The notes: generated from the letters alone by a model not told the origin. 64,000 nucleotides of DNA from Terrimonas sp937888905 (GCA_937888905.1 CALATA010000003.1:1-64000); one strand, 5' to 3'; shown: positions 42,074 to 51,451, numbered from the stretch's first letter. Numbers and translations: made by a program.

Positions 42074-43396
42074 ATGAAAGTAATGAAGTTTGGTGGCACC
42101 AGTGTGGGCAGACCTGAACGCATGCATCATATAGCATCGCTGGTGACCAAAGAAACAGAACCAACTATCGTCGTATTGTCTGCACTATCCGGCACTACCA
42201 ACGCACTGGTGGAAATCGGAAACAATATCGCACGCGGTGACCGGGAGGGTGCTCGTGAAACGATCGCTAAGCTCGAAGCACATTACCGCGCTTTTGTAAG
42301 CGAACTCGTAAAGTCAGATGAAGCGGTTGCCAAGGCACAACAAATCATCGATGATCATTTCGAATTCCTTACCATCATCCTGCGCATCTCATTCAGCGAA
42401 GCGCTTAGTAAAGACATTCTCGCACAAGGTGAACTGCTTTCTACCAAACTTTTCTCCGTTTATCTCGAAGAGCAGGGGATTCCCCACACGCTGCTTCCCG
42501 CGCTGGAGTTCATGACCATCGACAGTTACGATGAACCCCAGATCGGTAGCATCAAAGTCAAACTGAGCCAGCAACTGGAACAACATAAAGACAAAAAACT
42601 TTTCATCACGCAAGGATATATTTGCCGCAATGCGAAGGGGGAAGTAGACAACCTTAAACGCGGAGGTAGTGACTACTCCGCGTCACTGATCGCCGCGGCC
42701 ATCAATGCTTCTGCCTGCGAGATATGGACAGATATCGATGGGATGCACAACAACGATCCGCGTATTGTGAAAAAGACAGTACCCGTTGAGCAACTCAGTT
42801 TTGAAGAAGCAGCCGAACTGGCTTATTTCGGGGCAAAAATTTTGCACCCCGCATCGATCTGGCCGGCGCAGCAGTACAGCATTCCCGTGAAATTGCTCAA
42901 TACCATGCAGCCCGATGCAAAAGGCACATTAATTACCGCCAATGCCGCCAGCGTAGGTGTAAAAGCCGTTGCCGCGAAAGATAATATCATCGCTATCCGG
43001 ATCAAGAGCAGCCGGATGTTGCTGGCTTATGGCTTCCTGCGGAAAATTTTTGAAGTATTTGAAAAATATCGCACACCCATCGATATGATCACCACGTCGG
43101 AAGTAGCGGTTTCCGTTACCATCGACAGCTCAGCCTTCCTGAAAGATATCATTAAAGAACTTGAACCTTTCGGATCAGTAGAGGTCGACGAAGGACAATC
43201 GATCATTTCAGTAGTGGGTAATGAAATTTCCCAAACGTCCGATATCATTAAACGGCTTTTTGGTTCCATCCTCAACATCCCGATCCGTATGGTGTCTTAC
43301 GGCGGAAGCCCGCACAATATTTCATTGCTGGTGCCCGCAGCACAAAAAGACCAGATACTGCAACAGTTGAATAAGGGAATGTTCGGACTTGAATGA
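42074..43396 (+). CDS. Aspartate kinase
   Basis: A 440-residue aspartokinase with an N-terminal kinase domain (VMKFGGTSVGRPERM; FITQGYICRNAKGEVDNLKRGGSDYSASLIAAA) and a C-terminal pair of ACT domains (IIAIRIKSSRMLLAYGFLRKIFEVF; ISVVGNEISQTSDIIKRLF). It phosphorylates L-aspartate to start the Lys/Thr/Met branch; feedback control by lysine or threonine is expected from the ACT domains. It is a stand-alone kinase, not the ThrA fusion. An unusual purine-rich GAGGGGGG tract precedes the ATG and might aid initiation. Confidence 0.92.
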   Translation: MKVMKFGGTSVGRPERMHHIASLVTKETEPTIVVLSALSGTTNALVEIGNNIARGDREGARETIAKLEAHYRAFVSELVKSDEAVAKAQQIIDDHFEFLTIILRISFSEALSKDILAQGELLSTKLFSVYLEEQGIPHTLLPALEFMTIDSYDEPQIGSIKVKLSQQLEQHKDKKLFITQGYICRNAKGEVDNLKRGGSDYSASLIAAAINASACEIWTDIDGMHNNDPRIVKKTVPVEQLSFEEAAELAYFGAKILHPASIWPAQQYSIPVKLLNTMQPDAKGTLITANAASVGVKAVAAKDNIIAIRIKSSRMLLAYGFLRKIFEVFEKYRTPIDMITTSEVAVSVTIDSSAFLKDIIKELEPFGSVEVDEGQSIISVVGNEISQTSDIIKRLFGSILNIPIRMVSYGGSPHNISLLVPAAQKDQILQQLNKGMFGLE

Positions 43397-43399
43397 GTA

Positions 43400-43457
43400 A
43401 GTCAATAAGCGAATAAGTCAATCGGTGAATCGTGTTACTTAAGACTTATAACTCAAT
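43400..43457. repeat. Composite element L6 (F1 octads-F2)
   Basis: Octameric variants of F1 at 43400-43431 (AGTCAATA, AGCGAATA, AGTCAATC, GGTGAATC) are followed by F2-like units at 43435-43457 (TTACTTA, GACTTATA, ACTCAATA). The order F1 to F2 agrees with L1, L4 and L10. Confidence 0.65.
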
Positions 43458-43459
43458 AA

Positions 43460-44125
43460 ATGTCGAATGTTATTTACTGCATAAGTGGGTTGGGGGCCGA
43501 TGAAAAAATTTTCTCACGCCTTGAACTAAGCGGGTATCAACTCGCACATATTCCGTGGCTGAAACCTCAAAGCCGCGAATCCCTGCAAAACTATGCGGCT
43601 CGCATGAAACAGGTCATCAACGATCCTTCACCTGTCCTCATGGGCGTATCTTTTGGCGGAATGATGGCCATCGAAATTTCCAGGCAGCTGCCTGATTGCC
43701 GCCTGGTGCTCGTTTCCAGCGTCAAAACAAGACCCGAGCTTCCCCTGTGGATGCGCGTATCGGGCAGTCTGCGCCTGAACAGGCTGATGCCATTGGGTTC
43801 CTGGACCAAATCCAGTCTCGCTGAAAAAATGAACAACAACCGTCTGGGCGTTTCATCGGCCGAAGAAGCCGCCTTAGCCAGAGATTATAGAAAAAAAGCC
43901 GATCCGGCTTATGTAAATTGGGCTATCGATCGCATCGTTAACTGGCGATCCGGTAATTTGCCGCCTCACCGGTTCCTTCATGTCCATGGAGATGCCGATA
44001 AAATCTTTCCTGTCAACAGGATAAAGAGTGCGGAAGTATTACAGGGAGCTACGCACATGATGATCTATAATCGGGCCGCCGAAGTATCGGCATTGATACA
44101 AGGATGGCTCCAAACCAACTGCTGA
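43460..44125 (+). CDS. Alpha/beta hydrolase
   Basis: A 221-residue alpha/beta-hydrolase. The nucleophile elbow GVSFGGMM has Ser in the G-x-S-x-G arrangement; the catalytic His is likely in GATHMM (ATHMMIYN), and Asp in HVHGDADKIFP. The short cap (QNYAARMKQ, HIDRIVNW) is like that of small serine esterases. Substrate unknown. Its TGA overlaps the ATG of the CarboxypepD_reg gene by 1 nt (TGATG), so the two are coupled. Confidence 0.84.
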   Translation: MSNVIYCISGLGADEKIFSRLELSGYQLAHIPWLKPQSRESLQNYAARMKQVINDPSPVLMGVSFGGMMAIEISRQLPDCRLVLVSSVKTRPELPLWMRVSGSLRLNRLMPLGSWTKSSLAEKMNNNRLGVSSAEEAALARDYRKKADPAYVNWAIDRIVNWRSGNLPPHRFLHVHGDADKIFPVNRIKSAEVLQGATHMMIYNRAAEVSALIQGWLQTNC

Positions 44126-45399
44126 TGCGAATTATTTTGCTGATGATTGCCTGCTCGGTCCTGCACGTTACGGCCGGTGCCCAGCCTGTTATTAAAGGAC
44201 ATGTTGTCAATGCTGAAACCGGCGTTCCCGTACCCGGAAGCAGCGTGTTCATTTCCAATACAGCCAGAGGAACGGTTAGCTCCAATGACGGTTCTTTTTA
44301 CCTCGATAAGATTCCTGAAAGCTCCCAGCTCCAACTTGTTGTCTCCTCCATCGGATACCATACCAGAGTTTATAATGTCAACAGCAACCAGCTACCCATG
44401 GATATCAAAGCTGAATTGCTGCCCAAAGTTGATGAACTGGACAATGTTACCGTCGAAGCATACGAAGCCGAAACCTGGGATAAATGGGGTAAATTATTTC
44501 TGGAAAACTTCCTCGGATATTCCATAAATGCGCGTTATTGCCGCATCATGAACACGGAAGATATCCGTTTCAGGTATTATAAGAAAACGAACCGCCTGGA
44601 GGCCATTGCCGATAAACCGCTGATCATCGAAAACCGGGCATTGGGCTACCGGATCCAATACCAGATGGAACAGTTTGAAGTAAAGTTCAAGGAGAAGTCT
44701 TCCTTTTTTGCCGGCTATACTTTGTTCCAGGAACTGAATACCAAAACAAAAAACCGGTGGGTTAATGCCCGCGAAAAAGCGTATTTCGGCTCAATGAAAC
44801 ATTTCCTGCAGGCATTGTATAATAACAACCTGGAGGAAGCAGGTTTCCAGGTACGCCGGATGAAAAGAATACCTAATAAAGAGAAAGAACGCGTGAGAAC
44901 TATGTGGCGCAGAGGCGCCATAAAAGGCAATCTGTTCGAAGGCACGACCGTTGTAATTACAGCACCTAAGCAGATTGCTGCAGATACCACACAAACCAGC
45001 GATGTTAATCACCCTGATTCTTTGGCCTATTACCGCATTGTACTAAGACAGAATGATTTTGTAGATGAATATGAGCGTCACACGCTCACCGCGGATAGTT
45101 TAATCCTGTCAAACACGCCTCCACACAAAACCTTCTGGTTTCCCGACTACCTCGAAGTCACTTATAAGCACGGACTCGAGTCACAGGCTTACCTGGATTT
45201 TTATCGCGAAACGAGAAATCCTTATTATCAACGGTCGCTTATTTTCCTGGCTGATAAAAAATCTGCCATGTACTTTGATCGCCGCGGTAATTACTGGCCT
45301 GTACAAAATATTTATACCAGCGCCTGGTGGGGATTTATGGAAAGAATCTGCAATATGCTGCCTATAGAATATGTTCCCGAATCGAAGAACGCGAAGTGA
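44125..45399 (+). CDS. CarboxypepD_reg-like domain exported protein
   Basis: A 424-residue protein with a signal peptide (MRIILLMIACSVLHVTAGAQ). A CarboxypepD_reg-like Ig-fold domain follows (IKGHVVNAETGVPVPGSSVF; SNDGSFYLDKIP). The rest (about 105-424) is a DUF5686-type region without recognised catalytic residues, rich in aromatic and basic strands, probably surface- or periplasm-located. The ATG at 44125 overlaps the stop of the hydrolase gene; an upstream start at 44104 would shift the signal and is less likely. Confidence 0.8.
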   Translation: MRIILLMIACSVLHVTAGAQPVIKGHVVNAETGVPVPGSSVFISNTARGTVSSNDGSFYLDKIPESSQLQLVVSSIGYHTRVYNVNSNQLPMDIKAELLPKVDELDNVTVEAYEAETWDKWGKLFLENFLGYSINARYCRIMNTEDIRFRYYKKTNRLEAIADKPLIIENRALGYRIQYQMEQFEVKFKEKSSFFAGYTLFQELNTKTKNRWVNAREKAYFGSMKHFLQALYNNNLEEAGFQVRRMKRIPNKEKERVRTMWRRGAIKGNLFEGTTVVITAPKQIAADTTQTSDVNHPDSLAYYRIVLRQNDFVDEYERHTLTADSLILSNTPPHKTFWFPDYLEVTYKHGLESQAYLDFYRETRNPYYQRSLIFLADKKSAMYFDRRGNYWPVQNIYTSAWWGFMERICNMLPIEYVPESKNAK

Positions 45400-45438
45400 G
45401 AATTTAAGGTGTAAGGAATAGGTGTAAGATAGAAGCTT

Positions 45439-45625
45439 AAACAGCCGTTATAAGTGGTACACTGAGCTTGTCGAAGTGTTTTAAGTAATAAGTTATAGGT
45501 TGGAGTTATTGAATTGTACAACTGATACAGCCGAAGGCCGCGCCCTGAGGTCCGGAAGGGAAGTCCCGAAGCTATTGATTCACGATTGACGATTCACGAT
45601 TGACGATTCACGATTCACCACTCAC
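45439..45625. repeat. Composite heptad element L7 (box B-F2-core C2-F1)
   Basis: Box B at 45439-45456 (AAACAGCCGTTATAAGT), F2 units near 45481-45500 (TTAAGTAATAAGTTATAGGT), core C2 at 45543-45560 (CCCTGAGGTCCGGAAGGG), then seven in-phase F1 heptads at 45577-45625 (GATTCAC, GATTGAC and CACTCAC). The F1 array supplies the stop codon of the plug-domain gene. A common GAGCTTGTCGAAG-type imperfect palindrome lies at 45460-45478. Confidence 0.8.
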
Positions 45626-46077
45626 TCCTCGCTGTCCGAATTGATCGTATAAATCGCCACAGCCCCACCCGTAGCCGAACCCGCACCTCCGGCAAACGGC
45701 CCGCGAATCACTTTGATCATCGCTACATCCGTAATCGGAATACCCGTAAGCATACCCGGATTTATCGGAATCTCATTTAAAAAGATAGAAGCCCTGTTAC
45801 CACGTATATATGGCACCCTTAGAAAATCTTCTCCCTTCCTGAGCGTCAGATTCGGTACCCGGCCTTCCAGGAAATCCAGGATATTCATAAACCCCTGACT
45901 GCCTGCCGACACTTTCGGATCCATCATGTCGAAAAAAGTTCCGTCTGCACTGGCGAATAAGCCACGGCAATAGGCCCGGTTCAGTTCTTCATTTCTGGTA
46001 AGCGCCCGCTCCTGTTTTTGTGCTTCAGCAGCCATGAACAGACCGCAGGCCATCACAATAAGTAACGCTCTTTTCAT
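45622..46077 (-). CDS. Stand-alone TonB-plug-domain-like exported protein
   Basis: A 151-residue exported protein (signal ending FMAAEAQ). About residues 45-148 resemble only the plug domain of TonB-dependent receptors (MNILDFLEGRVPNL; VPYIRGNRASIFLNEIPIN; VAMIKVIRGPFAGGAGSATGGAVAIYT). There is no beta barrel downstream. A plug without a barrel could be a truncated SusC/RagA-type gene or a specialised soluble plug-fold protein. The stop codon falls in an F1 heptad. The gene has no close same-strand partner. Confidence 0.75.
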   Translation of the reverse strand: MKRALLIVMACGLFMAAEAQKQERALTRNEELNRAYCRGLFASADGTFFDMMDPKVSAGSQGFMNILDFLEGRVPNLTLRKGEDFLRVPYIRGNRASIFLNEIPINPGMLTGIPITDVAMIKVIRGPFAGGAGSATGGAVAIYTINSDSEE

Positions 46078-46172
46078 GTGTTGACATTTAGTATGAATTT
46101 ACAAAATTTTGTCTTAGCAGGGTGTTAAACCCCAACACAGGATGCGCCGGGAACAGCTTTTACACAAACAGG

Positions 46173-46203
46173 CAAAAAAAAGCCCGTTTCTTAGAAACGG
46201 GCT
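46173..46203 (-). terminator. Intrinsic terminator of queA
   Basis: Perfect 10-bp stem AGCCCGTTTC / GAAACGGGCT with a 3-nt loop; on the minus strand it is followed by a T7-8 tract. It begins 7 bp past the queA stop. Confidence 0.93.
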
Positions 46204-46209
46204 TGATAA

Positions 46210-47259
46210 TCAGATAACCAGGAGGGCATCGCCATAACTGAAGAAGCGATACTTGTCCTTGATTGCTTTTTTATAGGCTTCCATGGCCAGCTCATAACCC
46301 GCAAATGCACAGGTCATGATCAGCAGGCTCGTCTTAGGCAGGTGAAAATTCGTTACCAGTGAATCCGCAATGTTGAATTCGTAAGGTGGATGAATGAACA
46401 TGTTGGTCCATCCTTCAGAAGGCTTTAACAGCTTCTGCGCCGTAAAAGAGGACTCCATTGCACGCATCGTGGTTGTGCCGATAGAACAGATACGGTGACC
46501 ATATTCTTTCGCACGGTTAACGATCTTGCAGGACGCCTCATCAATGCGGTAATATTCCGCATCCATTTTATGCTTGCTCAGGTCTTCCACTTCAATAGGA
46601 CGGAACGTACCCAAACCTGTATGCAGTGTTACTTCTGCAAAACGCACACCTTTGATCTCGAGACGCTTGATCAGCTCGCGGCTGAAGTGCAGACCGGCAG
46701 TAGGAGCCGCTACCGCACCTTCGTGCTTCGCATATACGGTTTGATAGCGTTCTTTATCTTCTTCATCGGGCTTGCGCTTGATGTATTTGGGCAGGGGGGT
46801 CTCACCCAGTTTTTCCAGTTGTGCACGGAACTCTTCCTCACTGCCGTCCCACAGGAAACGGATCGTACGTCCGCGGCTGGTGGTGTTGTCGATCACTTCT
46901 GCTACCAGGTCTTCCTGATCGCCGAAATAAAGCTTGTTGCCAACGCGAATCTTACGGGCCGGGTCAACAATTACATCCCACAGGCGGTTCGGCTTGTTCA
47001 GCTCGCGCAGCAGGAATACTTCGATCTTAGCACCTGTTTTTTCCTTACGGCCATACATGCGCGCGGGAAACACTTTGGTGTTGTTTACCACAAATACATC
47101 CTTGTCGTCGAAATAATCGAGGATATCCCGGAAGTGCTTGTTTTCAATCTGGCCGGTATGACGGTGAACAACCATCATACGGGCATCCTCACGTTTTTTA
47201 GCCGGATTTTGCGCAATAAGGTTTAAAGGAAGGTCAAAACGAAATTGTGAAAGCTTCAT
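46210..47259 (-). CDS. queA: S-adenosylmethionine:tRNA ribosyltransferase-isomerase
   Basis: A 349-residue QueA, with LSQFRFDLPLNLIAQNPAKKREDARMMVV at the N-terminus, GVRFAEVTLHTGLGTFRPI in the middle, and the C-terminal LLIMTCAFAGYELAMEAYKKAI. It adds the epoxycyclopentane ring to preQ1 in tRNAs on the queuosine pathway. No other queuosine gene is nearby. An intrinsic terminator follows, and upstream there is a structured intergenic stretch. Confidence 0.96.
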   Translation of the reverse strand: MKLSQFRFDLPLNLIAQNPAKKREDARMMVVHRHTGQIENKHFRDILDYFDDKDVFVVNNTKVFPARMYGRKEKTGAKIEVFLLRELNKPNRLWDVIVDPARKIRVGNKLYFGDQEDLVAEVIDNTTSRGRTIRFLWDGSEEEFRAQLEKLGETPLPKYIKRKPDEEDKERYQTVYAKHEGAVAAPTAGLHFSRELIKRLEIKGVRFAEVTLHTGLGTFRPIEVEDLSKHKMDAEYYRIDEASCKIVNRAKEYGHRICSIGTTTMRAMESSFTAQKLLKPSEGWTNMFIHPPYEFNIADSLVTNFHLPKTSLLIMTCAFAGYELAMEAYKKAIKDKYRFFSYGDALLVI

Positions 47260-47611
47260 GCGTTAATAAGTGTATTTAGGTGTCTGACGACGCAGACCGG
47301 CGCAGGCAGGGAATGGACTTCACAATGACCGCTACCCAACGGTAGCCGGAACAGAAAGGCAATCCCCGGTCTTACGGCACCGGGCCTTGTCTGAGTATAC
47401 CGTTAGCACGGTATACCGAAAGTGTGCAAAGTTACTAAATTTAGTTACTAAAGCAGTCAGTTTTTTTCCGGTAACATTTTTGCTCTCAATTTGTTGATTA
47501 TTAAAGAACGGTATTAAACGGCCAGTCAGCTCCATGCCTCATGCCCTGGCTTTTTTTATGTCTTTTTTCTCAAAACGCATCTTACTTTTACGATCTACCA
47601 AAAGCCCCCGT
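47260..47611. other. Structured intergenic region between queA and the TraB-like gene
   Basis: Three stem-loops lie within 86 bp: GCTACC-CAAC-GGTAGC (47331-47346), CCCGGT-N8-ACCGGG (47365-47384) and GTATACCGT-TAGC-ACGGTATAC (47395-47416). They are followed by a direct repeat of AGTTACTAAA at about 47430-47453. No T-run follows. A small structured RNA or leader is possible; I recognise no known family. Confidence 0.5.
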
Positions 47612-50600
47612 ATGTATCTGAAGCGAGCCTTGTTTTCTTTGTTGTTGTCTTTTATTGGTACCCTTGGTTTTTCTCAAACAGTTAAGCCCGATAAATATCC
47701 CAGCCTCCTCTGGGAGATCAGCGGTAATGGAATGAAAAAAACATCCTACCTCTTTGGTACGATGCACGTCAGCAGCAAACTGGCTTTCAATCTTTCCGAC
47801 TCTTTTTATCTCGGCATCCGTAATGCCGATGTAGTGGCCCTCGAAACCAATCCCGAATCCTGGCAGGAAGACATGAGCCGCTACGATCTCAGTCAGTCCG
47901 ATTATCTCGGTATGATGGGCGGCAGCGGCGGCGGTGGCTTCAACGATTATCTCCGCCAGAGCTCACTCAGTTTTGAGAAGTACGAAAAGTCTATTCAACA
48001 GATACTTTCCAGTTCACCCTCCGTTATCAATAACCTGCTGTACCGTTCCTATGGCGATCGCTCCAGCGATTTCGAAGAGGATACTTATCTCGATATGCAC
48101 ATCTACCAGTGCGGTAAGAAATGGGGAAAAAGAGTAGCCGGTGTGGAGTCCTACGCCGAAAGCATGCGCCTCATGATGGAAGCTTATAAAGATGCCGCGA
48201 AAGAAAAAAATAATCGCAAATCGCGCAGCTACGATTATGATGACGCTTTCTCTTCCGGTAAACTCCAGGACGCCTACAGAAGCGGCAACCTTGATCTCCT
48301 CGATACCATCAATAAAGTCAACAGCCAGTCCGAAGCATTCGACGAAAAGTTCCTGTACCGCCGCAACGAGATCCAGGCCGATAATATCGATTCCATTTTG
48401 CGTACCAACGCTTCATTGTTTGTAGGTGTGGGCGCAGCGCATCTTCCCGGTCAGCGCGGTGTTATCGAACTGCTCCGCCGCAAAGGGTATACACTCCGGC
48501 CCGTTAAGATGGGCGCACGTAACAGTGATTTCAAAGCCAGCGTGGAAAAGATCCGCGTACCCGTTACTTTCTCTGCACAGTTTGCACCCGACAGCTTCTA
48601 TCGCGTGGACGTACCAGGTAAGTTATACGAAGCCGAGACCAGCCGCGGCGACAACTTTCGCCAGTTCGCCGATATGGCCAATGGCAGTTACTACGTGGTC
48701 ACACGCGTCCCTTATAGCCCGTGGCTTTGGGGCCATTCTTTGGAAACCGTACAGCAGAAGATCGACAGCATGCTGTATGAAAATATTCCCGGCCGCATTC
48801 TCGAACGTTCCTCCGGCCGCCTCAATGGTTACCGCCATATTGACGTCACTAACAAAACACGTCGCGGCGATGTACAACGTTACCGTATTTTCATTACACC
48901 GTTTGAACTCGTGTTCTTCAAAATGAGCGGCAATGCCGATTACGTACAGAAAGGAACGGAGGCCGAGCGTTTCTTCAACAGCATTCAGTTCCGCAACTTC
49001 AAACCTGCTAATAATAGCTGGGTGCAGTATACACCACCAACCGGTGGTTTTACCGCTACATTCCCGCATACACCACATGTAAAGGCAAACGACACATGGT
49101 TCTTCGATGCAGAAGATTCTGCCACCCAAACGAACTACCGCGTTATCCGGATGGATATCCATAATCTCAATTTCGCGGAAGAGGACACTTTTGATCTTGG
49201 CTTGATGGAAGAAAGCTTTGCTACGTCCAAATTCATCGACAGCCAGGTCAACCGCAAACAATTCAATTATCAGGGTTACCCCGCACTTGATGTGCAATAC
49301 CGCGATATACAGGGCGGCGTGCTGAGAACACGCTACCTGATCAAAGGCCCGCATTATTATATGATTCTTGCAAGAGGCAAAAAAGACAATCCGCGCCTGC
49401 AGCAATTCCTCGAGTCGTTCCAGATCAAACCATTGTTATACGCAGCCGCAACGGAACGCGTCGATACCAATCTTTACTATCGCGTGCAGTCACCTGTTTT
49501 TCCCGAACAGAAAAAAGAGAAGCTGGAACTGATCAATGTGCTCAAAAACTATGCACGCGAGGAGGACGAGTCGGAAGAGAATCAATTGGAAGAAGGCATG
49601 TCGAGAGTGAACACCATCGCCAGCGACAGCACGGGAGAAAAGGTCCTGGTTATTTTTTCCAAAACACAACGCTATTACTATACGCCGGATAGCAGCCGCC
49701 TCGAGGATGAATATGATCTGAGCAAAGGACTCGACAGCAACTGGATCGTCCGTTACAAACAACAACAGAAGCTCGCCAATGGCATGAAGTCGATCGAGAT
49801 ACATCTTTCTGATTCCGGCAGCAGCCGCATGTTGCGCCGCAAAGCATTTATCGGCAATGGTGTTTCTTTTGTACTCGCTGCCGAAACGGATACTTTACAG
49901 GCAAGCTCATTTATCCGCAGCTTCTTCGATACATTCACGCCCGCAGATACACTCAAAGGCTTTAACCCTTATGAGAAAAAAGGAAAATATTTCTTTGAAG
50001 ATTTTTTCAGCGAAGACAGTGTCCGCCGTAAACGCGCATTGAAAAAAGTAGACGATGTAAAATTGTTTGAAGAGGATATTCCCAATATCCGCCGCGCAAT
50101 AGCAGGGCTCAACTGGAAAGACAAAAAGTATCTCGATACCAAAAAATCCTTCATTGGTTCGCTGGGTAATATCCAGGCCAAACCTGCCACGGATTTCCTG
50201 GTTGAACTGTACACGGCGGCAGGCGATACGCTCGACCTGCAACAGGCAGTGCTCTCGGCCATGGTCGATCAGAAAACAACTTATTCATTTAAAAAATTCA
50301 GGGATATCATCGTAGCCGATCCTCCTGTGTTGATGGCCTCCGCCAACGAAGATTATACCCCGTACATGAATTATAACATTCGCCGGAATTTGTCCAAATA
50401 CAGCCGTTTGTCTGACGTATTGGTGAAAAAATACCTGCGGGGCGATGCGGGTTCCTTCCTCAGCGATGTTACCGATTCCATTCAACTCGCCAGAACCATT
50501 CTTCCAGATCTGCTGCCCCTGCTGAATCTCGATGATTACGAGAAACCCGTTATGTCGATCCTCCGTGAAATGGTAGACAGCAACATGGTGAAGGCAAAGG

Positions 50601-51451
50601 AGTACAAAGAATACATGCCTAAGTTTTTGCTCAAAGCCCGCCAGGAAGTTAAACGCCAGGCTATCCAGGATCAGCAGAAAGCCATCCGCCAGGTAGAACA
50701 GGGAAAAGAGGAGGCTGCAATCGAAGAGACCGGCCTCGCCGCACGCGTCAACGTCGATTATGGCAATGAGAAACTCGAACTGTATGCCACCTTGCTGCTG
50801 CCGTATTGGGATAAAAATGCGCAGGTGCCCAGGCTGTTCGATCAGATGCTCCGGTCTTCCAACTCACGCGTGCGTTATAACACTTTGCTGCAACTGATCC
50901 GCAACAATAAACCTTACCCCGATTCATTGGTGAAAAGGTTCGCAGACGATGAACTGTTTGCTTATGAATTGTACAGAGATCTCCGTGAGATAAAAAAAGA
51001 AGGCGCTGTGTTTCCGGCGACATCTTTTAATAAAGTAAAACTGGCCAAAAGCCGGTTGATCATGGACAACAGCTCGGAGCTGCCGGATTCCATCGCCTAC
51101 ATCGATAAACTCCCCATGAAAATAAGTGGTCGCGAAACAGAAGTTTATTTTTTCCGCTACAGAGCCAAGAAAGATGACTTCGGCTGGAAACTGGCGATTG
51201 TTGGTCCGATGATCAAAGACAGTCTTCATTTCGATGAATACAACATTCAAAAGGAAACCGACGATTGGGCCGACTTTACAGAGATGACCGCTACCAAGTT
51301 GAAGAATGAATCGGAAGAACCGGTAGCCACACAATTGAAAAAACAATTACGGAAACTGGAATATTCGCTTCGCAAAAGCGCAGAATTTTTCTACGGACGT
51401 TCAGACCTGGACATGGGGTATTTGCGCTCGATGATGCCGGAAGATGATTGA
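47612..51451 (+). CDS. Large TraB/GumN-domain exported protein
   Basis: A 1279-residue protein. A signal peptide (ending LGFSQ) leads to a TraB/GumN domain (about residues 22-310): LLWEISGNGMKKTSYLFGTMH, ALETNPESW, and the late LFVGVGAAHLPGQRGVIELLRRKGY. GumN/TraB domains are metal-dependent in some proteins; the two conserved G(T/A)xH blocks are present. The remaining about 970 residues contain no domain I recognise. They include repeated ...HYYMILARG... and charged stretches. Stand-alone TraB proteins are usually 250-400 residues, so this is far longer than the family. An upstream start at 47534 is possible, but ATG 47612 fits the signal. Confidence 0.82.
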   Translation: MYLKRALFSLLLSFIGTLGFSQTVKPDKYPSLLWEISGNGMKKTSYLFGTMHVSSKLAFNLSDSFYLGIRNADVVALETNPESWQEDMSRYDLSQSDYLGMMGGSGGGGFNDYLRQSSLSFEKYEKSIQQILSSSPSVINNLLYRSYGDRSSDFEEDTYLDMHIYQCGKKWGKRVAGVESYAESMRLMMEAYKDAAKEKNNRKSRSYDYDDAFSSGKLQDAYRSGNLDLLDTINKVNSQSEAFDEKFLYRRNEIQADNIDSILRTNASLFVGVGAAHLPGQRGVIELLRRKGYTLRPVKMGARNSDFKASVEKIRVPVTFSAQFAPDSFYRVDVPGKLYEAETSRGDNFRQFADMANGSYYVVTRVPYSPWLWGHSLETVQQKIDSMLYENIPGRILERSSGRLNGYRHIDVTNKTRRGDVQRYRIFITPFELVFFKMSGNADYVQKGTEAERFFNSIQFRNFKPANNSWVQYTPPTGGFTATFPHTPHVKANDTWFFDAEDSATQTNYRVIRMDIHNLNFAEEDTFDLGLMEESFATSKFIDSQVNRKQFNYQGYPALDVQYRDIQGGVLRTRYLIKGPHYYMILARGKKDNPRLQQFLESFQIKPLLYAAATERVDTNLYYRVQSPVFPEQKKEKLELINVLKNYAREEDESEENQLEEGMSRVNTIASDSTGEKVLVIFSKTQRYYYTPDSSRLEDEYDLSKGLDSNWIVRYKQQQKLANGMKSIEIHLSDSGSSRMLRRKAFIGNGVSFVLAAETDTLQASSFIRSFFDTFTPADTLKGFNPYEKKGKYFFEDFFSEDSVRRKRALKKVDDVKLFEEDIPNIRRAIAGLNWKDKKYLDTKKSFIGSLGNIQAKPATDFLVELYTAAGDTLDLQQAVLSAMVDQKTTYSFKKFRDIIVADPPVLMASANEDYTPYMNYNIRRNLSKYSRLSDVLVKKYLRGDAGSFLSDVTDSIQLARTILPDLLPLLNLDDYEKPVMSILREMVDSNMVKAKEYKEYMPKFLLKARQEVKRQAIQDQQKAIRQVEQGKEEAAIEETGLAARVNVDYGNEKLELYATLLLPYWDKNAQVPRLFDQMLRSSNSRVRYNTLLQLIRNNKPYPDSLVKRFADDELFAYELYRDLREIKKEGAVFPATSFNKVKLAKSRLIMDNSSELPDSIAYIDKLPMKISGRETEVYFFRYRAKKDDFGWKLAIVGPMIKDSLHFDEYNIQKETDDWADFTEMTATKLKNESEEPVATQLKKQLRKLEYSLRKSAEFFYGRSDLDMGYLRSMMPEDD

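Noticed and set aside
47395..47416. Intrinsic terminator of the minus-strand or plus-strand gene
   Set aside because: The stem is good but no T-run follows on either strand, and it lies upstream of both flanking genes.
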